NCBI GenBank assembly: GCA_022710245.1
Contig: JAKLHH010000001.1
Span: 1-44,647 of the forward strand
Length of the DNA stretch: 44,647 nt
Source of the DNA: Myxococcota bacterium
GTDB taxonomy: Bacteria; Myxococcota; Polyangia; GCA-2747355; JAKLHH01
Direction: 5' to 3'
A model generated the notes under the pieces. That model saw only the letters and a list, made by a program, of their open reading frames with translations, did not search any database and had not been told where the DNA came from. Of this stretch, positions 24,937 through 31,852 are shown in pieces; position 1 is the stretch's first letter, and every line of letters begins with the position of its first letter. The translations under genes were made by a program, and so were the position numbers.

Positions 24937-25420
24937 GCGCTCACCACCTCGAACGCTCACCACCTCGAACGTTCGCCGCCCGGGCCAGCGGCTCGGGCAC
25001 GCCGCGTGGATGGTTCGCCGCCCGGGCCAGCGGCTTCGCCGCGGCCTCGCCCACTCGAGCGAGCCGCTCAGTCTCTTGTTCAGTGGTGCTTCGCTGCTGG
25101 TCGCCAGGCTGGGTGCGGACGGCGTCGCCACGCACCACTCCCGCGAACGAGACGCCGTGCAGAGGCGGCTGCGCGCGACGAGGGACGGCGGAGGAGGAGC
25201 AGGCGCAGGAGCGCGCTTGCTTGCGGCTCGCTCGACTGAGCGAGGCCAGGGCCCGGGCTGATCTTTGCGTGCGCACCTGGGCGAGCGCAACGGCGTGGAG
25301 GCCGCCATGTCGCGCGCGGGCGCAGGCGCAGGTCTGCTGTGCGGAGAAGCGTGGGTCTGCCGCAGTCTGCCGCACTGTGCCGCAGTCTCGAGGCTGTGCA
25401 GCAGAGTGTCGTGCAGGGGA
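24937..25420. other. Long non-coding gap with short direct repeats
   Basis: No convincing gene is present between the kinase stop and the hydrogenase promoter. It holds a 16-bp tandem pair GCTCACCACCTCGAAC (24939-24954 and 24955-24970), a 23-bp direct repeat beginning GTTCGCCGCCCGGGCC (24971-24993 and 25013-25035), and a hairpin CTCGCTC-GACT-GAGCGAG (25227-25244). The possible reading frames have scrambled, Arg/Ala-rich products and no ribosome-binding sites. Confidence 0.6.
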
Positions 25421-25449
25421 TTGACAACCGCGCACGCAGCGTTCATAAC
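25421..25449 (+). promoter_or_regulatory. Promoter of the hydrogenase operon (TTGACA-17-CATAAC)
   Basis: A perfect -35 TTGACA (25421-25426) is followed after 17 bp by CATAAC (25444-25449). The start point should lie near 25456, giving a leader of about 155 nt before the NuoE-like gene. Confidence 0.75.
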
Positions 25450-25459
25450 GACATCAATC

Positions 25460-25473
25460 GTGACTGCATTCAC
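25460..25473. promoter_or_regulatory. Rex operator upstream of the hydrogenase operon
   Basis: GTGAC-TGCA-TTCAC differs from the pattern of the other sites at one base. With flanks it forms a longer perfect palindrome, ATCGTGA-N6-TCACGAT. It lies 10 bp after the -10 box. A half-site TCGTGAAC follows at about 25488. Confidence 0.75.
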
Positions 25474-25520
25474 GATAGATGGATCGATCGTGAACGCGCG
25501 GTAGCGATCGAACGAGAAGC

Positions 25521-25556
25521 GAGAGCGAACGAGAGCGAACGAGAGCGAGCGAGAGC
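25521..25556 (+). repeat. Purine-rich 10-bp tandem repeat in the hydrogenase leader
   Basis: The decamer GAGAGCGAAC occurs at 25521 and 25531 and, with one change, at 25541, then partially at 25551. It lies in the predicted untranslated leader of the hydrogenase operon, 55-90 nt before the first start codon. Confidence 0.75.
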
Positions 25557-25611
25557 ATTCAAGAACGCTCCAAGAACGAGAGCATCCAGAAGAAGACGGA
25601 GACCTGAGCAG

Positions 25612-26124
25612 ATGAAACCCACCCCCCTCGAGGAGCTCGAGACCCTCCTTGCCCGGCACCCCGGCGCCTCGCGCGAGGCGCTGATCCCGCTCCTCCAGCG
25701 TGTGCAGGAGGCGCAGGGCTATCTCTCCGAGCAGGCCATCGCTCGGATCGGCAAGCACCTCGGCATCCCGGCCAGCAAGGTCTACGGGGTCGCGACGTTC
25801 TACAACCAGTTCCGCTTCCAGCCGCGCGGCCGCTATCACGTGATGGTCTGCCGCGGCACCGCCTGCCACGTGAAGGGCTCGCTGAAGGGCCTCGAGCTGG
25901 TGAGCAAGGCGCTCCGCATCGCCCCCGGGCAGACCACGCGCGACCGCCTCTTCAGCCTCGAGGTGGTGGCGTGCATGGGCGCCTGCGGCCTGGCGCCGGT
26001 CGTCAACATCAACGGCGAGTTCCACGCCAAGGTGACCCCGCAGAAGCTGGCGCGCCTCCTCGAGGCCTGCCGCGCCGGGGAAGTGCCGGTCGCCACGGAG
26101 GAGGTGTCCCATGTCAACGCGTGA
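25612..26124 (+). CDS. hydC: NuoE/HydC-like [2Fe-2S] subunit of the hydrogenase
   Basis: A 170-residue thioredoxin-like [2Fe-2S] protein homologous to NuoE of complex I and to HydC/HndA of NAD(P)-linked [FeFe] hydrogenases. The helical N-terminus includes ALIPLLQRVQEAQGYLSEQA. The cluster ligands are in CRGTAC and, about 40 residues later, CMGACGLAP, the usual C-x4-C and C-x3-C pairs. It passes electrons between the FMN site of the NuoF-like partner and the remaining clusters. First gene of the hydrogenase operon behind a Rex-operator promoter; its last 14 bases overlap the start of the NuoF-like gene. Typical length. Confidence 0.92.
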   Translation: MKPTPLEELETLLARHPGASREALIPLLQRVQEAQGYLSEQAIARIGKHLGIPASKVYGVATFYNQFRFQPRGRYHVMVCRGTACHVKGSLKGLELVSKALRIAPGQTTRDRLFSLEVVACMGACGLAPVVNINGEFHAKVTPQKLARLLEACRAGEVPVATEEVSHVNA

Positions 26125-29100
26125 GGCCAAGCCGCGTGAAGGAAGCTGCTGGGACACGCCCGCGCAGCCCGCGCCCGAGCTCCTCGCTGCCCTCCACCAC
26201 GGCGCGCTCGCCGGCCTCGCCGACGGACGCGAGCGGACCGAGCGGGTCGCGCTGCTCCGCCGCGAGCGGGTCACCCGCCCCGTGATCCTGGTCGGCACTG
26301 GCACCTGCGGCCTCGGCGCCGGCGCCGCGCGCACGCTCGCGGCGGTGCGCGCCCACGTGGCCGCACGCCACCTCGACGCCGAGGTGGTGGAGGTCGGCTG
26401 CGTCGGGCTCTGCTCCCTGGAGCCGCTCGTCGACGTGCAGCTCCCCGGCCGCGCCCGCCTCTGCTTCGGGCCGGTCTCCGACGAGGCGGTCCCGGAGCTG
26501 CTCGACGGGCTCCTCGCCGGCCGCGTCGACGCTGGCCTCGTGCTCGGTCAGCATCGCGGCGAGGGCCTCGAGGCCTGGGCGGACGTCCCCTGGCTCGACG
26601 CGCACCCCTTCCTCGCCGGACAGCGGCGCCTCGTCCTCGCCGGCAGCGGCCTCCTCGACCCCGGCTCCATCGACGAGTACATCGCGCGCGGGGGCTACTC
26701 GGCCCTGGCGCGCGCGCTGGCGACGCTCAGCCCCGACGAGGTCTGCGCGCAGGTCGAGAAGAGCGGGCTCCGCGGCCGCGGCGGCGGCGGCTTCCCCACC
26801 GGGAAGAAGTGGCGCTTCGCGCGCCAGTCTCCCGAGGGTCAGCGCTACCTGATCTGCAACGCCGACGAGGGAGACCCCGGCGCCTTCATGGACCGCGCGG
26901 TCTGCGAGAGCGATCCGCACCGGCTCCTCGAGGGGATGCTCCTCGCCGCCTACGGCATCGGCGCCACCAAGGCCTACATCTATATCCGCGCCGAGTACCC
27001 GCTCGGCGTGGCGCGGCTCGAGCAAGCGATCGCCGCCGCCCGCGAGCACGGGCTCCTCGGCGAGGACATCCTCGGCCGGGGGCTGCAGCTCGAGATCAAG
27101 ATCAAGATGGGCGCCGGCGCCTTCGTCTGCGGCGAGGAGACCGCGCTGATCCACAGCATCGAGGGCAAGCGCGGCATGCCGCGGCCGCGCCCGCCCTACC
27201 CCGTGGTGCAGGGCCTCTTCGGCCGGCCGACGGTGATCAACAACGTCGAGACGCTCGCCAACCTGCCCTGGCTCTTCGAGCACGGCGCCGACGCCTTCGC
27301 GGCGCTCGGCACCGAGGGGAGCAAGGGGAGCAAGGTCTTCGCGCTCTCCGGCATGGTGGCGCGGACCGGGCTCGTCGAGGTGCCGATGGGCACCACGCTG
27401 CGCGAGGTCGTCTTCGGCGCCGGCGGCGGCGTCCCCGGCGGCCGCAAGTGCAAGGCGGTCCAGATCGGCGGGCCGTCCGGCGGCTGCATCCCGGCGCGCG
27501 AGCTCGACCTCGCCTGCGACTACGAGGTGCTGAAGAAGTTCGGCGCCATCATGGGCTCGGGCGGCCTGGTGGTGATGGACGAGACCACCTGCATGGTCGA
27601 CCTGGCCAAGTACTTCATGGAGTTCATCCAGTCGGAGAGCTGCGGCAAGTGCATCCCCTGTCGCGAGGGGACCAAGCGCATGCTGGAGATCCTGCAGGCG
27701 ATCACGCGCTCGCCCAAGCGCGAGGGTGAGCTCGACCCGCTGCTCCGCTTCCAGGGCGTGATGCAGCTCCAGCACCTCGGCGAGGTGATCCGCAGCTCGT
27801 CGCTCTGCGGCCTCGGCCAGACCGCGCCGAACCCGGTCCTCTCCACGCTGCGCTGGTTCAAGGGCGAGTACGAGGCGCACATCTACGAGCGCCGCTGCCC
27901 GGCAGGGTCCTGCAAGGAGCTGGTCGGCGCGCCCTGCCAGACCGGCTGCCCCGTCGGCACCGAGGTCTGGCGCTACGTGGCGCACGTCGCGCGCGGCGAG
28001 CACGCGGAGGCCTACCGCGTCATCCGGCAGGCGAACCCCTTCCCCTCGACCTGCGCCCGCGTCTGCCACCACCCGTGCGAGGCGGTCTGCCGCGCTGGCA
28101 CCACCGGCGGCGACCCCGTCGCGGTGCGCGCGCTCAAGCGCTACGTGGTCGAGCACGTCGACCCGGCGAGCTACGCCCCGCCGGTCAGGCCCGCCGCGGA
28201 GGGCGCGGCGCGCGTGGCCGTCGTCGGCGCCGGGCCGGCCGGCCTCACCGCGGCGCACCTGCTCTCCCTGCAGGGGCACCGCGTGACCCTCTTCGAGAAG
28301 GAGGATCGCCCGGGCGGCATGCTGGTCTGCGCCATCCCCGAGTACCGCCTGCCGCGCGCGCCGCTCGAGCGCGAGATCGCGGCGCTGCTGAACGAGAACA
28401 TCGAGGTCCGCTACAACGTCGCCCTCGGGCGGGACCTCACCCCGGCCGGCCTCCTCGAGGCGGGCTACCGGGCGGTCTACCTGGCGCTCGGCTCGCACCA
28501 GAGCAAGCGCCTCGAGATCGCCGGCGAGGACGTCGCCGGTGTCCACCCGAGCATCGCCTTCCTCAAGGCGGCGAACCTCCACGGCGAGGCGCTCGCGCAC
28601 GGCGCGGTGGGGATCATCGGCGGCGGCAACTCCGCCATCGACGCGGCGCGGGTCGCGCTGCGGCAGCCGGGCGTCTCCTCGGTCACCGTCTTCTACCGGC
28701 GGACCCAGGAGGAGATGCCAGCCTACGCCGAGGAGATCGCGGCCGCGCTCGAGGAGGGCGTGAGGCTGGAGACGCTGGTCGCGCCGCTCGCGGTGCGCTC
28801 CGAGGGTGGGCGCCTGACCGGCGTCCGCTTCCAGCAGAACGCGCTCGGCGAACCCGACGCCAGCGGCCGCCGGCGGCCGGTGCCCGTCCCCGGCTCGGAG
28901 CGGGAGGTGCGCCTCGACACGCTGGTCGTCGCCATCAGCGAGCAGCCGGAGACGACCGGCCTGGGCGGCCTCGCGCTCACCCGCTGGGGCACCCTGCAGG
29001 TCGATCCCGAGTCTGGAGCGACCAACCAGCGCGGGGTCTTCGCCGGCGGCGACGTGGTCAGCGGCCCGCGCACGCTGATCGAGGCGGTCGCCGACGGCAA

Positions 29101-29359
29101 GCGCGCGGCGCTGATGATCGACCGCTTCCTCCGCGGCAAGCTCCTGCGCACGCTGCCCCACGTCGAGCTGCCGTCCGTGTACGTGGCGCCCACCGAGGGC
29201 GAGGAGAGCGACGCGGTCCGCGCGCACCCGCCGATGCTGCCGGTGGCCGAGCGGCACGGCAACTCCCGCGAGGTGGAGCTCGCGCTCCCCGCGCACGCGG
29301 CCCTCTGCGAGGCGCGGCGCTGCTTGCGCTGCGACCTCGAGTTCACCCGGCCCGAGTGA
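26111..29359 (+). CDS. hydB: NuoF/HydB-like subunit fused to GltD/NfnB-like FAD-NADPH oxidoreductase
   Basis: A 1082-residue fusion. Residues 1-130 form an N-terminal [2Fe-2S]-like domain (GTCGLGAGA and GCVGLC). Residues about 170-590 are NuoF-like, with the FMN/NADH site GLRGRGGGGFPTGKKW, NADEGDPGAFMDR and GAGAFVCGEETALI, and the [4Fe-4S] motif SESCGKCIPC with a later Cys in SSSLCGLGQ. From about 594 on is a complete glutamate-synthase-small-subunit/NfnB-like module. It has an N-terminal Fe-S domain (CPAGSC, CQTGCPVG and CARVCHHPCEAVC), the FAD site VAVVGAGPAGLTAAHLL, the NADPH site GIIGGGNSAIDAAR and the C-terminal EARRCLRCD. One chain thus offers both an NAD(H)/FMN site and an FAD/NADP(H) site. 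It lies between the NuoE-like and hydA genes. Confidence 0.92.
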   Translation: MSTREAKPREGSCWDTPAQPAPELLAALHHGALAGLADGRERTERVALLRRERVTRPVILVGTGTCGLGAGAARTLAAVRAHVAARHLDAEVVEVGCVGLCSLEPLVDVQLPGRARLCFGPVSDEAVPELLDGLLAGRVDAGLVLGQHRGEGLEAWADVPWLDAHPFLAGQRRLVLAGSGLLDPGSIDEYIARGGYSALARALATLSPDEVCAQVEKSGLRGRGGGGFPTGKKWRFARQSPEGQRYLICNADEGDPGAFMDRAVCESDPHRLLEGMLLAAYGIGATKAYIYIRAEYPLGVARLEQAIAAAREHGLLGEDILGRGLQLEIKIKMGAGAFVCGEETALIHSIEGKRGMPRPRPPYPVVQGLFGRPTVINNVETLANLPWLFEHGADAFAALGTEGSKGSKVFALSGMVARTGLVEVPMGTTLREVVFGAGGGVPGGRKCKAVQIGGPSGGCIPARELDLACDYEVLKKFGAIMGSGGLVVMDETTCMVDLAKYFMEFIQSESCGKCIPCREGTKRMLEILQAITRSPKREGELDPLLRFQGVMQLQHLGEVIRSSSLCGLGQTAPNPVLSTLRWFKGEYEAHIYERRCPAGSCKELVGAPCQTGCPVGTEVWRYVAHVARGEHAEAYRVIRQANPFPSTCARVCHHPCEAVCRAGTTGGDPVAVRALKRYVVEHVDPASYAPPVRPAAEGAARVAVVGAGPAGLTAAHLLSLQGHRVTLFEKEDRPGGMLVCAIPEYRLPRAPLEREIAALLNENIEVRYNVALGRDLTPAGLLEAGYRAVYLALGSHQSKRLEIAGEDVAGVHPSIAFLKAANLHGEALAHGAVGIIGGGNSAIDAARVALRQPGVSSVTVFYRRTQEEMPAYAEEIAAALEEGVRLETLVAPLAVRSEGGRLTGVRFQQNALGEPDASGRRRPVPVPGSEREVRLDTLVVAISEQPETTGLGGLALTRWGTLQVDPESGATNQRGVFAGGDVVSGPRTLIEAVADGKRAALMIDRFLRGKLLRTLPHVELPSVYVAPTEGEESDAVRAHPPMLPVAERHGNSREVELALPAHAALCEARRCLRCDLEFTRPE

Positions 29360-29406
29360 TAACCCATGACCCTGCCGCAACCGCGGGGTTGATCGAGGTG
29401 AGTGCC

Positions 29407-31158
29407 ATGCTGCAGATCGAAGTCAACGGACAGTCGCTCGAGGCGCGCGAGGGGGAGACGATCCTCACCGCGCTCCGCCGCGAGGGGCTGCAGGTCCCCA
29501 CCCTCTGCCACCTCGAGGGGCTGCGCCCGAGCGGCGCCTGCCGCCTCTGCGTCGTCGAGGTCGAGGGCTTCCCGGGGCTGGTCCCCTCCTGCTCCTACCC
29601 GGTCGCGGGGGGGATGAAGATCCACACCCAGTCGCCCGCCGTGGTCGAGGCGCGGCGCACCATCGTCGAGCTGCTCCTCGGCAGTCACCCCGATGACTGC
29701 CTCTACTGCGGCCGCAGCGGCACCTGCACGCTGCAGGGCCTGGCGAGCGATCTCGGCATCCGCGAGCGGCGCTACCGGCGCCGCACGCCGACGCCGCAGC
29801 TCGACCTCTCCAGCCCCGCCATCGTCCGCGACCCGGAGAAGTGCGTCCTCTGCGGCAAGTGCGTGCGCGTCTGCGAGGAGGTGCAGGGCGTCGCGGCGAT
29901 CGACTTCATCGGCCGCGGCGCGAAGGTCCACATCGGCGCCGCCTGCAACACGGCGCTCGGGCTCTCCAGCTGCGTCGCCTGCGGTCAGTGCGTGGTGGTC
30001 TGCCCGACCGGCGCGCTGGTCGAGCGCTCGGCGGTGCCCGACGTGGTGGCGGCGCTCGCCGACCCGAAGAAGACCGTCATCGTCCAGCACGCGCCGGCGG
30101 TCTCGGTCTCCCTGGCCGAGGAGCTCGGCCTGCCGGTCGGCACCGACGTGGACGGCCGGCTGGTCGCCGCGCTGCGCCGCCTCGGCTTCGACCGCGTCTT
30201 CGACACCTCCTTCACCGCCGACCTCACCATCATGGAGGAGGCCTCGGAGCTGGTGGCGCGGGTGCGGGGCGGCGGCGTGCTGCCGATGCTGACGAGCTGC
30301 TCGCCCGGCTGGGTGCGCTTCGTGGAGACGTTCTATCCCGAGCTGATCCCGAACCTCTCCACCTGCAAGAGCCCGCAGCAGATGATGGGCGCGCTGGTGA
30401 AGCGCGTCTTCGCCGGGCGGCAGGGGATCTCGCCGGCCCAGGTGGTGAGCGTGTCCCTGATGCCGTGCACCGCGAAGAAGCTCGAGTGCACGCGCGAGGA
30501 GCTGGGCGACGGCGCGACGCCGGACGTGGACCACGTCCTCACCACGCGCGAGCTGGCGCGGCTGCTTCGCCAGCACGGCATCGACCTGGCCGCGCTCTCC
30601 CCCGAGGAGGCGGACAGCCCCTTCGGCGAGCGCACCGGCGCCGGCAAGATCTTCGGCGCCAGCGGCGGCGTGATGGAGGCCGCGGTGCGCACGGCTCACT
30701 ACCTCCTCACCGGGCGTGAGCTGGAGTCGCTGGAGGTGACCCCGCTGCGCGCCTGGAACAGCCCCAGCAGCGGCGCGCCCGCCTACAACGACGGGCTGCG
30801 CACGCTGCGCGTCAAGATCGGCGAGCTGGAGCTGGGCGCCGCGGTGGTGAGCGGGCTCGGCGCCGCGCGCCAGCTCCTCGAGGAGCTCCGCGCCGGGCGC
30901 GACGACCTCCACTTCATCGAGGTGATGACCTGCCCGGGAGGCTGCGTCGCCGGCGGCGGGCAGCCGCTCGGGGCGCGGCCCGAGGCGGTCCGCGCGCGCA
31001 TGCAGGCGCTGCAGCGGGTCGACGCCGCGGCCCCGCGCCGCGTGAGCCACGCCAACCCCTGGGTCACGCGCCTCTACGCCGAGGTGCTCGGCGAGCCGCT
31101 CGGCGAGCTGAGCCACCGCCTGCTCCACACCCACTACCGGCGCCGCGAGGCGCTCTGA
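29407..31158 (+). CDS. hydA: [FeFe] hydrogenase catalytic subunit HydA (NAD(P)-linked type)
   Basis: A 583-residue M3-type hydrogenase. N-terminal [2Fe-2S]: Cys34/45/48/62. His-Cys [4Fe-4S]: His94, Cys98/101/107. Two ferredoxin clusters: Cys146/149/152/156 and 189/192/195/199 (a fourth nearby Cys is 180). H-cluster loops are TSCSPGW (Cys298), MPCTAKK (Cys354) and EVMTCPGGCVAGGG (Cys509, Cys513), then the small-subunit-like C-terminal tail. The residue after Cys298 is Ser rather than the proton-relay Cys of the usual TSCCP motif. It forms the enzyme with the two upstream subunits; related trimers couple NADH and ferredoxin oxidation to H2. The ATG is chosen because GAGGTG lies seven bases upstream; a GTG three codons earlier is possible. 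Confidence 0.95.
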   Translation: MLQIEVNGQSLEAREGETILTALRREGLQVPTLCHLEGLRPSGACRLCVVEVEGFPGLVPSCSYPVAGGMKIHTQSPAVVEARRTIVELLLGSHPDDCLYCGRSGTCTLQGLASDLGIRERRYRRRTPTPQLDLSSPAIVRDPEKCVLCGKCVRVCEEVQGVAAIDFIGRGAKVHIGAACNTALGLSSCVACGQCVVVCPTGALVERSAVPDVVAALADPKKTVIVQHAPAVSVSLAEELGLPVGTDVDGRLVAALRRLGFDRVFDTSFTADLTIMEEASELVARVRGGGVLPMLTSCSPGWVRFVETFYPELIPNLSTCKSPQQMMGALVKRVFAGRQGISPAQVVSVSLMPCTAKKLECTREELGDGATPDVDHVLTTRELARLLRQHGIDLAALSPEEADSPFGERTGAGKIFGASGGVMEAAVRTAHYLLTGRELESLEVTPLRAWNSPSSGAPAYNDGLRTLRVKIGELELGAAVVSGLGAARQLLEELRAGRDDLHFIEVMTCPGGCVAGGGQPLGARPEAVRARMQALQRVDAAAPRRVSHANPWVTRLYAEVLGEPLGELSHRLLHTHYRRREAL

Positions 31159-31173
31159 GCTGCGAGGTCGAAC

Positions 31174-31626
31174 ATGCACACGGGACATGAAAGCGAGAAG
31201 GACCTCATCAGCGGCAAGCGGATCCTCGTCGTCGACGACGACGTGGACCTGCTCGAGCAGGTGAGCAGCCAGCTCCGCGAGGCCGGCTGCGAGGTGATCG
31301 GCGCGGGCGGCGAGCGCGAGGGCGAGGACGCCCTCCTCTCCGGTCGGCCGGACCTCGCCATCCTCGATCTGATGATGGAGCAGAAGGACTCGGGGTTCGT
31401 CCTCTGCCACCGGATCAAGCAGCTCTACCCGGGCACGCCGGTGATCCTGCTGACCGCGGTCACCTCGGTGACCGGCCTCAGCTTCGCCGCGCGGGACTCT
31501 GACGCGCGCGGCTGGGTGGGCGCCGATCTGCTCCTCGACAAGCCCGTCCCGCCCGAGCGGCTGCGGCAGGAGGTCAGGAGGCTGCTCACGCCGGCGCCAG
31601 CGGCTCCCGCGTCCCACACGCCCTGA
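31174..31626 (+). CDS. Stand-alone receiver-domain response regulator 3
   Basis: A 150-residue receiver starting 15 nt after hydA, so it is the last gene of the hydrogenase operon. Acidic pocket Asp21-Asp22-Asp23, phospho-acceptor Asp65 (ILDLMM), Thr94 and Lys123 (LLDKPVPPERL). It shares the long post-acceptor loop (MMEQKDSGF) and the lengthened Thr-to-Lys segment (including FAARDSDARGW) with receivers 1 and 2, but is more diverged. No output domain. Cotranscription with hydA suggests it reports or adjusts hydrogenase activity or expression through a kinase of this island. Confidence 0.9.
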   Translation: MHTGHESEKDLISGKRILVVDDDVDLLEQVSSQLREAGCEVIGAGGEREGEDALLSGRPDLAILDLMMEQKDSGFVLCHRIKQLYPGTPVILLTAVTSVTGLSFAARDSDARGWVGADLLLDKPVPPERLRQEVRRLLTPAPAAPASHTP

Positions 31627-31689
31627 CTCTCTCCGTCTCAGCTGTGAATATATTCTCCATTGAACTGTGGTGGTCCTGACAGCGCCGGA

Positions 31690-31713
31690 GGGTGGGTCCC
31701 TGCGGACCCACCC
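31690..31713. terminator. Strong hairpin after the hydrogenase operon
   Basis: A perfect 10-bp stem, GGGTGGGTCC / GGACCCACCC with a CTGC loop, 64 nt after the receiver 3 stop and before the next promoter. No T-tract follows. An imperfect Rex-like site, GTGAA-TATA-TTCTC, lies just upstream at 31644-31657. Confidence 0.55.
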
Positions 31714-31754
31714 GCGCACGTACGATTCCGTCGAGAATCTCGGGTTCTGCGGGC

Positions 31755-31782
31755 TTGACAGCCGGCGCGCGCCGGCTATTAT
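31755..31782 (+). promoter_or_regulatory. Promoter of the kinase-maturase operon (TTGACA-16-TATTAT)
   Basis: A perfect -35 TTGACA (31755-31760), then a 16-bp spacer that is itself a GC palindrome (GCCGGCGCGCGCCGGC), then TATTAT (31777-31782). It serves the kinase gene and the coupled hydG-hydE-aspA-hydF genes. Confidence 0.8.
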
Positions 31783-31787
31783 CAATG

Positions 31788-31801
31788 GTGAATTGTTTCA
31801 C
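31788..31801. promoter_or_regulatory. Rex operator upstream of the kinase-maturase operon
   Basis: GTGAA-TTGT-TTCAC begins 5 bp after the -10 box, covering the probable start point. Same geometry as the sites at 21019 and 22692. Confidence 0.85.
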
Positions 31802-31852
31802 GTTATGCGCGCAGCCCGCCCGATGGAGCTGCCGCGGCAAGGATCAAGCCCC

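Noticed and set aside
24941..25435. Reading frames in the gap upstream of the hydrogenase promoter
   Set aside because: No ribosome-binding sites, scrambled composition, several frames open at once; no family resemblance.
26114..29380. Very long open frames on the strand opposite the hydrogenase genes (also opposite 9728-12898, 28723-31785 and others)
   Set aside because: They mirror strongly conserved genes on the other strand, have Arg/Glu/Ala-rich products without recognisable domains and arise from high GC content.
31644..31657. GTGAA-TATA-TTCTC as a fifth Rex operator
   Set aside because: One arm is altered and there is no promoter with the spacing seen at the other four sites; kept only as a note.
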